The position numbers were made by a program, and so were the translations under genes. Below the pieces are notes generated by a model that worked only from the letters and a program-made list of their open reading frames with translations, was not told the origin of the DNA and searched no databases. Shown here piece by piece: positions 15,079-21,780 of a stretch of 24,513 nucleotides of DNA. Numbering within the stretch: the first letter of the stretch is position 1; each line of letters begins with the position of its first letter. This stretch comes from CAZFAI01 sp964516555 (GTDB lineage Bacteria > Patescibacteriota > Microgenomatia > UBA12405), in assembly GCA_964516555.1 (NCBI GenBank), contig CAZFAI010000008.1:1-24513 (forward strand), in the 5' to 3' direction.

Positions 15079-15118
15079 AGAAATTATATTTATGTTTTGT
15101 AGTGGAGTTGGTAATAAA

Positions 15119-16789
15119 TCAGTAAGCCTTTTTGTGAGAAAGGCGCTTAGTTTCACTGTTTATAATTTGTTGAATTGTAGCCAGAGAAGCCAGATATGTC
15201 GGTTCAACTCCTTCCAGGGCAATTTTTTCTTTGGTTAGGTTTTGAACAAGAGGATTATCCGAGGCATAGTTAATAATCCCGAAATCAAGGGGAATATTTT
15301 CTAAAGTATAAAGTATATCAGGCGGGAGAGACTCATCTTTTAGAAAATAATGTTCGGTCAGAGATCTTAGGAAAGGTCCTGATTCCATTTCAACAATGTT
15401 GATGCCGTCTTTTGAATACCTTTCGATAAGATTTTTGGTTTCAAGATAGGTACCCAGAACTGATGCTGATTTTTGACCATGATATATCTGGCTAATATAA
15501 GTTTCGAAATTAAAACTTTCAGAAAATATATTTTTGAATTTAAAAGTACTGTTTGCTATTTCATCATAAACATAAGTAGGGATAAGGATGTCTCCAACAG
15601 AGCCAGAAAGAACTGCTGCTTTGCCGATAATATAAACACCCATTAATTTAGTAAAAGTTTTGAGGAACTGATTCATGAGATAGTAGGCAGCATAACCAAG
15701 AGGATATTCAATGTTTACTATATAAGCATCGCTTTGGGAAATTAGATTCTTGTCAGGAATTTTTAGATTATTATCTGGATTGGGAGATGTTGCGATGGTA
15801 CTTATCGGGATAATTTGTGTGTTTGATTGAAAGGCGTCGGTGGATTTAACATTTTTTATCCCCAGGGAGGCGTCATATTCAAGTTTATTGTGGAGAAATT
15901 CAGGATTAGATTTAATGTAAATACCCGCAACATAATACAAAAAGTCGTTTACCCTGGAGAATCCGTGTTTACTTTTGATGTCAAACCAACGCTGATAAAG
16001 ATCAGGACGTTGACGGCTAATAAAATCAAATATATAGGTTTGATAGCTATTAATATATCCTCCAATTACGTTGACAAGGCTGTGGGAGTTACTGGATACC
16101 AGATAAATCGGAGAATTTTGCCAACCCAGAGTCATGGAGTTATATTTTAAATTGTCGATCCAAACTTGCGTATTTTTCTGATAGAGAGGTGGGTTTCGAC
16201 CATACATCTTTAAATTAAGCTCAATATTGCTAGATGCCATTTGAAGTTTGTGACCCCATTCCTTACCAAGAAGAATCTTTAGTTTTTTCCAGGAATTTAT
16301 GTCCAGATCTAAAATCCGGAAGTCTTCATTTTCGATTAGTTTTCCTAATTTATTACCAATTTTTGTCTTAATTTTCTGACGTTCAATATGAAAAGAGATC
16401 AGGCAATTGACAAGGTCGTGAATATCGGAATCAGAAGAAATCAGTGAAGCCAGAGTGTTGCCCGATGAATTAATGTAAGTTAAGCGACGACGGCTTTGAG
16501 ACTCTGTTGCCTTCCAGTTTTGAATGTTGAAGCCGACGGCTTCTATGTCTGAATAGCTTTGAACCAAGAGTATTTTGCTAACATCAAATATTTCATCAGG
16601 AAGGCGTTTTAAGGCATAGGAAAGAGCGTCTAAATTTAATAAGTTATCGTTAGGATTCGGGTGAAGGATGGGATTGAGTTCGATAAAGGTAGAAACAATA
16701 TCAGAGAGTGCAATTTCTTTGCCTGAGGATAAATGTTTACTATAATTGCCGACGTGTTTAGAAATGAGAGGATCGATATTTTCGAACAT
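15119..16789 (-). CDS. Uncharacterised 556-aa protein with nucleoside-phosphorylase-like C-terminal domain
   Basis: I do not recognise the whole protein. No signal peptide or membrane segment is evident. Residues 1 to about 320 are largely helical and match nothing I know. The C-terminal part (about 350-530) has three elements in the order expected for the PNP/UDP phosphorylase fold: VYIIGKAAVLSGSVGDILIP (about 385-404, compare the 'G-AGGL...GDVVI' strand-loop), IVEMESGPFLRSL (465-477, compare the 'VEMEaaa' nucleoside-binding motif) and INYASDNPL (506-514, compare the 'SDn' catalytic region). ATG 16789 is preferred over TTG 16813, which would overlap the upstream gene. It starts 5 bases after the glycosyltransferase stop, so the two are probably co-transcribed. 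Enzymatic activity is inferred only. Confidence 0.6.
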   Translation of the reverse strand: MFENIDPLISKHVGNYSKHLSSGKEIALSDIVSTFIELNPILHPNPNDNLLNLDALSYALKRLPDEIFDVSKILLVQSYSDIEAVGFNIQNWKATESQSRRRLTYINSSGNTLASLISSDSDIHDLVNCLISFHIERQKIKTKIGNKLGKLIENEDFRILDLDINSWKKLKILLGKEWGHKLQMASSNIELNLKMYGRNPPLYQKNTQVWIDNLKYNSMTLGWQNSPIYLVSSNSHSLVNVIGGYINSYQTYIFDFISRQRPDLYQRWFDIKSKHGFSRVNDFLYYVAGIYIKSNPEFLHNKLEYDASLGIKNVKSTDAFQSNTQIIPISTIATSPNPDNNLKIPDKNLISQSDAYIVNIEYPLGYAAYYLMNQFLKTFTKLMGVYIIGKAAVLSGSVGDILIPTYVYDEIANSTFKFKNIFSESFNFETYISQIYHGQKSASVLGTYLETKNLIERYSKDGINIVEMESGPFLRSLTEHYFLKDESLPPDILYTLENIPLDFGIINYASDNPLVQNLTKEKIALEGVEPTYLASLATIQQIINSETKRLSHKKAY

Positions 16790-16794
16790 AGTAA

Positions 16795-17928
16795 TTAAAG
16801 ATAGGGTGACCAATCAGCGACAGGAGTGGTGTTGCCAATAACAAAATTAATAGCATATAGGAATATTGCAGGTAGTAGGAGCAAGAAAAATACCTTGGCG
16901 GTTTTATTGGTGAGAACTTTTGAATAAGAGAGGAGAACAAAGGGATAAACCGGAGAAAGATAGCGACTGATATCCCGATGGCCGACGAATATCGTAGCCA
17001 AGGTGAAAACAAGCGGAAATATTGTTACTATGTCGAAATTGTGTTTTTTGTAAAGGCGATATATTCCAAAAAATACTAAAAGATAGATATAAATTATTTC
17101 TTCGAGCCAGATACTACCGATCCAGGATAAGTTGCTTACAAACACCATGTAGGGTAAAGAATAAAGGTGATGATTGTCGCCGCTTTGGAAGTAAGCCAAA
17201 AAGTTACCCGTTTGTGCTTGATAATAAAGAAATATGAGAATAACTGAAAGGGGTATTAGAAGAAAGACATAATATTTGGATAGTATTCTTTTGAAGGAGA
17301 ATTTATTTTTTAACTCAAAAAGAGCGAGAATTAAATAAGAAATGGCAAGCAGTGCGCCGGGACTCTTTATAAACTGAGATAGGGCGGCAAAAATTGCTGA
17401 AAATATATATTTTTTGGTTTTAAAAAAATAAACGGAAGCAAGTATTGAACCGATAAACCAAGTCTCAGGCGCACCGATTTGGCGCAAAACAAACAGACGG
17501 GCGGGAAACACTAACAGCAGTAGGGCTAGAAAATAAGCCTTTTCTTCTTTTATAAAAAGTTTAAAAAACTTGAAAGCAAATATTGTAAGGAAAATGGAGC
17601 CCGAAAGTGTTGCCAGAAGCATGGACTTAGTTCCGGTGGTAAAAAATGAGAACAAGCTGATGATTAGTGGGTATCCCGGAAAGTGAGCAGGATAATATTC
17701 AAGAGGTAGAGGAAGTGAAAAATTTTGACTAATACATTCTTTGTTGTAGCCACATTTGCTGATCACAATGTAGTTAGGGCCGTCATAGTTTGTATAAATT
17801 GTTTCCAGGGTGGTCTCCGGAAAGCCAATAAATCGGGGAAGATTGAAATAAAATATAAGCCAGAAAAACAGGGAAGATAGGAATGTCAGCAGAATTAATT
17901 TCAAATAGTAGTTTCCCTTGATATTCAT
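16795..17928 (-). CDS. Integral-membrane GT-C type glycosyltransferase (PIG-V/GT39-like), 377 aa
   Basis: Probably transfers a sugar from a polyprenyl-phosphate donor at the outer face of the membrane. About ten hydrophobic segments run through the protein. The first extracytoplasmic loop after segment 1 has the Asp typical of GT-C enzymes in TNYDGPNYIVISKCGYN, followed by YYPAHFPGYPLIISLFSFF. This resembles the 'WDg-Y--IA--GY ... FPlYPlli' layout of PIG-V-type mannosyltransferases. A second conserved-looking loop is VGHRDISRYLSPVYPF near the C-terminus. Acceptor and sugar cannot be told. ATG 17928 has TAAAAT 8 bases upstream. It precedes the phosphorylase-like gene by 5 bases. Confidence 0.75.
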   Translation of the reverse strand: MNIKGNYYLKLILLTFLSSLFFWLIFYFNLPRFIGFPETTLETIYTNYDGPNYIVISKCGYNKECISQNFSLPLPLEYYPAHFPGYPLIISLFSFFTTGTKSMLLATLSGSIFLTIFAFKFFKLFIKEEKAYFLALLLLVFPARLFVLRQIGAPETWFIGSILASVYFFKTKKYIFSAIFAALSQFIKSPGALLAISYLILALFELKNKFSFKRILSKYYVFLLIPLSVILIFLYYQAQTGNFLAYFQSGDNHHLYSLPYMVFVSNLSWIGSIWLEEIIYIYLLVFFGIYRLYKKHNFDIVTIFPLVFTLATIFVGHRDISRYLSPVYPFVLLSYSKVLTNKTAKVFFLLLLPAIFLYAINFVIGNTTPVADWSPYL

Positions 17929-17936
17929 GTAGATAG

Positions 17937-17942
17937 ATTTTA
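17937..17942 (-). promoter_or_regulatory. Candidate -10 box of the glycosyltransferase gene
   Basis: TAAAAT on the minus strand, 8 bases before the ATG at 17928, in the gap between this gene and the divergent tRNA-Glu. Confidence 0.4.
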
Positions 17943-18023
17943 CAACATATTTACGGCTGCTAGTAACTTAACAAACTAGAAATGAAATAGTTGTTATGAG
18001 ATAATTCTTGCGTAAGTAAAGGA

Positions 18024-18095
18024 GGCCCCATCGTCTAGCGGTTAGGACGGCGGATTCTCATTCCGTCAACCGGGGTTCGATTCCCCGTGGGGTCA
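18024..18095 (+). tRNA. tRNA-Glu (anticodon CTC)
   Basis: A full cloverleaf can be drawn: acceptor GGCCCCA with TGGGGTC (one G-U pair), D arm starting CGTCTAGCGGTTAGGAC, anticodon stem GCGGA/TCCGT around loop TTCTCAT (anticodon CTC, reading GAG), and T arm CGGGG-TTCGATT-CCCCG. Discriminator base is A. The CCA tail is not encoded (next bases CAA), so it must be added after transcription. The body closely resembles bacterial tRNA-Glu. It stands alone between divergent protein genes. A poor promoter (TTGTTA near 17992 and TAAGTA near 18013) is the only candidate seen. Confidence 0.95.
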
Positions 18096-18300
18096 CAAAG
18101 TAGGTTTTTGAAGCTAAATAAATTTTGTTGATTAGTGAGCCTCTCTTTTTCTGAAGCTATAAGAGTTCCAAGCCCTGTGGGCTGAGTCTTGTTGTATTCA
18201 TTGATTGCAATTATTTCTTGATATATGTTTCGTTTTAACCACATCAGGACTTTTATATTAACTTATTACACAAGGCTGTTAGATATATTAGAAGTCTCTA

Positions 18301-18329
18301 TTGACACGTTTTAGTCTTCTTGCTATCCT
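18301..18329 (+). promoter_or_regulatory. Promoter of the winged-helix/NYN pair
   Basis: TTGACA at 18301-18306, a 17-base spacer, TATCCT at 18324-18329. The ATG follows after 6 bases (18336), so the mRNA should begin at or next to the start codon. Confidence 0.8.
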
Positions 18330-18335
18330 GTAATT

Positions 18336-19076
18336 ATGAAAAACAAAAATGCTTTGAAAAAAACAAAAGAAAGAAGTGTTGCGTATCCGATTTTTAACCT
18401 TGAATCAGCTGTAAATCGACTGGTTTCCTTGTATCAAGGTTTAGGTAAGGGTCCATATTCACGGGAAGATGCCGCTAAGGGGATGGGGTATAGTGGGTTA
18501 AATGGAGCTTCAGCTAGAGCCGTTGCAGCATTGGTTCAGTACGGATTAATTGACAGAAACGGCAATACCTATTCCTTAAGTTTGTTGTCGAACAGTATCA
18601 TTCATCCTACTGAAGAATTAGAAAAGAGTATTGCTTTAAAAAAAGCAGCAGTGAATCCAAAGTTATTTTTATCATTGGTGGAAACTTATAAGGGACAATC
18701 ATTGCCTGGATTACTGGAAAATATTATTACACGCAAAGGTGTAGGTGCTTCTTACGCCAAAGACGTGTCAACGATTTTCAAAGATACGTTGCAGTTTGCT
18801 GGTATTTTGGTAAACGGAGTCGTAAATTCACAAGACACTGAAATGGACACTACGGTAAGCTCGGAATCTAATTCAACTAGCTCCGAATTGCTTCCAGCAC
18901 CCAAAGAAATAGACTCGTTGACTACTGGCAATGCTCCTGAGAATGTTTTTTCAGATAAAGGAGACGGCTGGACGTTTACTTTTAGGTCATCCAGACCAAT
19001 TACCCGAGAACTTAAAATAACCCTTATAGACGCTATTTCTGACTGGGAAGAAAAAAACACAAAGGAGGATAAATGA
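18336..19076 (+). CDS. Winged-helix-like conserved hypothetical protein, 246 aa
   Basis: Function unknown. Residues about 17-90 (YPIFNLESAVNRLVSLYQG, SREDAAKGMGYSGLNGASAR, AVAALVQYGLIDRNGNTYSL) look like a winged-helix domain and match my memory of a widespread uncharacterised family in which 'GYSGLnGaSaRalaaLrqYGLie' is the signature. Residues 90-170 are helical, 170-205 form a Ser/Thr-rich linker, and 208-240 (DGWTFTFRSSRPITRELKIT) form a small strand-helix end domain. It starts at ATG 18336, 6 bases after a consensus-spaced promoter, which suggests a leaderless message. It overlaps the NYN nuclease gene by 4 bases (ATGA), so the two are translated together and may form a regulator-nuclease pair; this is inference. 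Confidence 0.8.
   Translation: MKNKNALKKTKERSVAYPIFNLESAVNRLVSLYQGLGKGPYSREDAAKGMGYSGLNGASARAVAALVQYGLIDRNGNTYSLSLLSNSIIHPTEELEKSIALKKAAVNPKLFLSLVETYKGQSLPGLLENIITRKGVGASYAKDVSTIFKDTLQFAGILVNGVVNSQDTEMDTTVSSESNSTSSELLPAPKEIDSLTTGNAPENVFSDKGDGWTFTFRSSRPITRELKITLIDAISDWEEKNTKEDK
19062..19068 (+). promoter_or_regulatory. Strong Shine-Dalgarno site of the NYN gene
   Basis: AAGGAGG lies 4 bases before the ATG at 19073 and inside the end of the upstream gene. It is the clearest ribosome binding site in the window and contrasts with the first genes of transcripts, most of which have a -10 box instead. Confidence 0.8.
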
Positions 19077-19567
19077 AAAAAGAAGTTGTTTACGCATTTA
19101 TAGATAGCCAAAACTTAAATTTGGGTACAAAGAACAGTGGTTGGACTTTAGATTTTAAAAAATTCCGAAATTACTTAAGAACAAAATACAATGTCACGAA
19201 GGCATACTTGTTTATTGGTTTTGTTCAAGGGAATTCGCATCTTTACCAACAACTACAGGAATATGGATATTTGCTGATATTCAAGCCGGTTTTGGAAATT
19301 GTTGACCATGGCAAGAAGACTTACAAAGGTAATGTGGATGCCGAGTTGGTTTTACATACAATGATCCAGCTACCTAATTATGCAAAAGCGATTGTGGTAA
19401 GTGGTGACGGCGATTTTTTCTGTTTGGTAGAGTATCTAGAGAAGGAAGGTAGACTACTTAAAGTAATCGTTCCCAATTCGAGGTTTTCGTCACTTTTGAG
19501 AAAATATGCCAGTTTTATACTTCCCGTTTCTTTGTTAAAAGAGAAATTACAGTTGAAAAAGAGATAA
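19073..19567 (+). CDS. NYN-domain (LabA/PIN-like) ribonuclease, 164 aa
   Basis: Single-domain protein of the NYN class of PIN-like, metal-dependent RNases. The acidic site is visible: D11 with N14 in AFIDSQNLNLG, D89 in KGNVDAELVLHTM, and D112/D114 in VVSGDGDFFCLVEYLEKEGR. The Asp often found a few residues after the second motif is His95 here. The substrate is unknown. It starts within the ATGA overlap with the winged-helix gene, behind a strong AAGGAGG. Its stop codon (19565-19567) overlaps the T-run of a convergent small-RNA-like unit on the minus strand, so its 3' end could be targeted by that RNA. The fold assignment is confident, the role is not. Confidence 0.88.
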   Translation: MKKEVVYAFIDSQNLNLGTKNSGWTLDFKKFRNYLRTKYNVTKAYLFIGFVQGNSHLYQQLQEYGYLLIFKPVLEIVDHGKKTYKGNVDAELVLHTMIQLPNYAKAIVVSGDGDFFCLVEYLEKEGRLLKVIVPNSRFSSLLRKYASFILPVSLLKEKLQLKKR

Positions 19568-19627
19568 AAAAAGAGAGGCATTCCCTCGGGAAACAACGTT
19601 ACCCTTTGGTAGTCCTCTCATCGTGAT
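19566..19627 (-). ncRNA. Candidate ~60-nt small RNA with own promoter and terminator
   Basis: Minus strand: a consensus promoter ends at 19633, so the start should be near 19627-19625. GAGAGG (19619-19614) pairs with CCTCTC (19578-19573), followed by seven T (19572-19566). Inside this closing stem two small hairpins are possible: TACC-AAAG-GGTA (19611-19600) and TTCC-CGAG-GGAA (about 19592-19581). The result is a compact three-way RNA ending in an intrinsic terminator. The 3' end overlaps the NYN gene's stop on the other strand. An ATG at 19621 opens a 24-codon frame, but its stop lies beyond the terminator, so a non-coding role fits better. It matches no RNA family I know. Confidence 0.6.
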
Positions 19628-19632
19628 TCTGT

Positions 19633-19661
19633 ATTTTAACTCAGAACGTCAGACTTGTCAA
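19633..19661 (-). promoter_or_regulatory. Consensus promoter of the small-RNA unit
   Basis: Minus strand TTGACA (19661-19656), 17-base spacer, TAAAAT (19638-19633). It is as good as the greA-leader promoter and has no protein-coding gene downstream on its strand, only the hairpin-terminator unit. Confidence 0.8.
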
Positions 19662-19670
19662 GCGAACGAT

Positions 19671-19683
19671 GGCATATTATGCC
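19671..19683. repeat. 13-base palindrome GGCATA-T-TATGCC
   Basis: Perfect 6-base arms around one central base, 9 bases upstream of the -35 box of the small-RNA promoter. The position and symmetry are those of an operator for a dimeric DNA-binding protein. No second copy was noticed. Confidence 0.5.
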
Positions 19684-19701
19684 TAAATATAGGTAATTTA
19701 G

Positions 19702-19755
19702 CTTAACTTGACTAGTTTTTCGTTAAGGAACACTAGACTAGCTAGAAGGTGTTCC
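19702..19755. repeat. Pair of inverted repeats in the 19568-19800 gap
   Basis: CTTAAC (19702-19707) mirrors GTTAAG (19722-19727), and GGAACAC (19727-19733) mirrors GTGTTCC (19749-19755) around a CTAG-rich 15-base loop. Neither is followed by a T-run on either strand, so they are not ordinary terminators. They may be protein-binding sites or remnants of a recombination site. Confidence 0.4.
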
Positions 19756-19800
19756 AAAAACAGGACAGAGGACTCACTAGAATTCGGAAAAGTGATTTTG

Positions 19801-20541
19801 TTAATATCCTAAAAGACCTTTTACAAAAGCTTGGCCAGATCTGGCTTCGGCAACTCCAATCGAAATTTTTTGTAAAGTTTCGTTTAGGCTTAAACCTTGA
19901 TCACTACTTCTTCTCATTCTTCCCCAAAGAGTTTCCTTAACAAAATCAAATATTCTAATCTCACCTTTTTCATCATATCTAAAGCTTAGCCCAAACCTAT
20001 TTGGGTATTGACTTGTTACGTTTATCGTATCATCTCCTGAAGTTTCTGAATGTGTTTCAGGATGGCTCCCGCCTTGAAATACCAAACTTATGCCGTTTGA
20101 TAGTGCTTTATCTATTGCCTTACTTGATTGTTCCATTGTTAGCAATCGGGGACCATATTGATTGTCAGGATCCACAAACATTTCTGTGGTTACTTCCGGA
20201 TATTGAATATACGGATTGAGCTTGGGTTTTTGTTTTTTGGTTTCTTTAATTGTATTACCCCAAAATCCTCTTCTTGTTACTTCTAAATCTTCTTCAAATT
20301 TCCATGTGTCCCAGATAGCCTCTAAAGCAGCATTTAAGTCTGGATTTTCTAAGAGAGCAGCCAGAGCTATGTATCTAGGATCACTTTTTAGTCTATTATT
20401 TGATTCTTCTACTAGCTGTTTTAGCCTTGCTTCGTCCTGTATTTTTTGGGCTTCTTCTTGTTGTCTTCGTAGTTCTAGAGCTGAGTCATTATTGGCTTGT
20501 TGGCGCCTTGCTTCATTTAACATTTCTTTGAAATTAGTCAT
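19801..20541 (-). CDS. Unrecognised protein with N-terminal coiled coil, 246 aa
   Basis: I do not recognise this protein. Residues about 5-55 are rich in Gln, Glu, Arg and Ala (NEARRQQANNDSALELRRQQ and on) and likely form a charged helix or coiled coil. The middle (58-100) is helical with aromatic residues (ALEAIWDTWKFEEDLEVTRR). The C-terminal half has a strand-rich segment (about 175-200, NRFGLSFRYDEKGEIRIFDF) and a final helix with LQKISIGVAEARSGQAF. There is no signal peptide or membrane segment. ATG 20541 has a loose TATATT 12 bases upstream. It stands alone, flanked by the palindrome-rich gap on one side and a 207-base gap on the other. Coding status is supported by its length and sensible composition only. 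Confidence 0.7.
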   Translation of the reverse strand: MTNFKEMLNEARRQQANNDSALELRRQQEEAQKIQDEARLKQLVEESNNRLKSDPRYIALAALLENPDLNAALEAIWDTWKFEEDLEVTRRGFWGNTIKETKKQKPKLNPYIQYPEVTTEMFVDPDNQYGPRLLTMEQSSKAIDKALSNGISLVFQGGSHPETHSETSGDDTINVTSQYPNRFGLSFRYDEKGEIRIFDFVKETLWGRMRRSSDQGLSLNETLQKISIGVAEARSGQAFVKGLLGY

Positions 20542-20748
20542 TTTTAAAAAAGTAATATATTAAAATTGGTTGATTATATCACTATGTATAAAAGGCAACA
20601 GATTTTTTTGATTAAAGGGACAAGAGATCGCATATTTTTAGTATTGTCATGCCGGCGTCATCGTTTTGCCAGCTTTCTGGGCAAGATAATTAGTTAGTTT
20701 TTGATTTTCTATATTTTTTTAATAAAAATATGTATAATCCTTCAAATA
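20542..20748. other. 207-base intergenic region
   Basis: Divergent gap between the unrecognised 246-aa gene and the DUF523 gene. It is AT-rich apart from a GC-richer core with a weak hairpin, TTGCCAG/CTGGGCAA at about 20674-20692, without a T-run. TATAAT at 20733-20738 probably serves the DUF523 gene. Nothing else is convincing. Confidence 0.5.
20733..20738 (+). promoter_or_regulatory. Candidate -10 box of the DUF523 gene
   Basis: TATAAT 10 bases before the ATG at 20749. No -35 match at the normal spacing. Confidence 0.45.
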
Positions 20749-21174
20749 ATGAATAGGGAAATGATTGTTGTCAGTGCGTGTCTAGCCGGTATACCTTGCA
20801 GGTATGACGGCAGTGCCAAACCGTGTGAGAGAGTGATTCAATTGGTTTCGGAAGGTGGGGCAATACCGGTTTGCCCGGAACAGCTAGGAGGACTGCCAAC
20901 TCCAAGGCCGGCAGCTGAGAAAAGAGACGGAAGGATCGTCGGGTTGGACGGAACCGATTTTACGAATGAGTTTGTTGAAGGTGCAAAAGAGGCAATAAAA
21001 TTGGCAAATTTAGTCGGTGCCAAAAAAGCAATATTAAAATCTAAATCACCCACCTGCGGCAGCGGGGAAATATATGATGGAACCTTTAGTGGCACGGTTA
21101 TTGAAGGCGATGGAATTTTTGCTGAAATGTGTAAAAGACAGGGAATTGAGGTAGAAACTGAAAAAGATATTTAA
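20749..21174 (+). CDS. DUF523 family protein (YbbK-like), 141 aa
   Basis: Small cytoplasmic protein of the conserved DUF523 family; its biochemical role is not established. Family hallmarks are VVSACLAGIPCRYDG (C11, C17), the following C26, IPVCPEQLGGLPTPR (C42) and LKSKSPTCGSG (C103). The Cys pattern suggests metal or cluster binding, which is inference. ATG 20749 (MNREMIVVSACL) is chosen: the frame's longer N-terminus from a TTG at 20701 is hydrophobic and unlike the family, and TATAAT lies just before 20749. It is convergent with the FKBP gene, 7 bases away. Confidence 0.9.
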   Translation: MNREMIVVSACLAGIPCRYDGSAKPCERVIQLVSEGGAIPVCPEQLGGLPTPRPAAEKRDGRIVGLDGTDFTNEFVEGAKEAIKLANLVGAKKAILKSKSPTCGSGEIYDGTFSGTVIEGDGIFAEMCKRQGIEVETEKDI

Positions 21175-21181
21175 AAGTCCT

Positions 21182-21637
21182 TTACTTGATATCAAGCAAT
21201 TCAAGTTCAAAAATGAGGGTGGAATTAGGTGGTATGACTTCTCCGGCACCTTGTTCACCGTATGCTAATTCAGGTGGAACTACTAATTTTCTTTTACCGC
21301 CGATTTTCATACCTAATACTCCCTGATCCCAACCAGGAATTACCATGCCAACGCCAATTTGGGTTTCAAATGGCTGTCCCCGATCAATTGAGCTATCAAA
21401 TTTTGTCCCGTCCTGCAGTGTTCCGTTGTAGTGAATGACCACAGTGTCGTTTTGTTTAACTTCTTTGCCTTCACCGACCTCTAAGTCTTCAATTATTAGG
21501 TTTTCCATATTTTGTTCTACTCCTTGAATATTTAAATTATCATCTTCTATAAGTTTGTCAGAATCAACTGAAAACAAGAAGAATCCCCCGATAAAGAGAA
21601 TAAAGATTATTAGTAGTGAAATATATTTATTCTGCAT
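21182..21637 (-). CDS. Membrane-anchored FKBP-type peptidyl-prolyl isomerase, 151 aa
   Basis: Catalyses cis-trans isomerisation of prolyl bonds, probably outside the membrane. Residues about 5-23 (ISLLIIFILFIGGFFLF) form an uncleaved membrane anchor or signal peptide. A 25-residue linker leads to a full FKBP domain (about 47-151) with VVIHYNGTLQDGTKFDSS, VIPGWDQGVLGMKIGGKR (99-116) and VPPELAYGEQGAG. The active-site residues of the family are kept (Tyr in HYNG, Phe in KFDSS, Trp in GWDQG, Tyr in LAYG). ATG 21637 is preferred: TATAAT at 21644-21649 lies 6 bases before it. It may help fold exported proteins together with the SecA pathway. Confidence 0.94.
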   Translation of the reverse strand: MQNKYISLLIIFILFIGGFFLFSVDSDKLIEDDNLNIQGVEQNMENLIIEDLEVGEGKEVKQNDTVVIHYNGTLQDGTKFDSSIDRGQPFETQIGVGMVIPGWDQGVLGMKIGGKRKLVVPPELAYGEQGAGEVIPPNSTLIFELELLDIK

Positions 21638-21643
21638 TGGTAA

Positions 21644-21649
21644 ATTATA
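21644..21649 (-). promoter_or_regulatory. Candidate -10 box of the FKBP gene
   Basis: TATAAT on the minus strand 6 bases before the ATG at 21637. This supports that start and a leaderless transcript. Confidence 0.5.
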
Positions 21650-21780
21650 CACAAATATCTTTTTAAATATTTCAAGAGAGAAATCGATCTAAATCATTAG
21701 GAGTTGGCGTGGATATAACTTACGAATACCTTACTAAGTTATTACTATATTGACATGCTAAGAGGGCAGAATGTATTCAA

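Noticed and set aside
18035..18244. 69-codon minus-strand frame ending in TGNRTPVDGMRIRRPNR
   Set aside because: Its C-terminal part is the antisense of tRNA-Glu, a well-known source of false proteins. The first ~48 codons look faintly protein-like and have TATAAA 7 bases before the ATG, but a real gene reading through the tRNA is not credible.
5043..19619. Base-pairing between the small RNA (GAGAGG) and the greA leader (CCTCTC)
   Set aside because: Only 6 bases match and both are ordinary terminator stem sequences; chance explains it.
19547..19621. 24-codon frame inside the small-RNA unit, starting MRGLPKGNVV
   Set aside because: Its stop codon lies beyond the T7 terminator, so the main transcript would have no stop. 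It could matter only if the terminator is bypassed.
20652..20696. 14-codon frame starting MPASSF in the gap before DUF523
   Set aside because: No good promoter or ribosome site and no link to the next gene's start; the weak hairpin there has no T-run.
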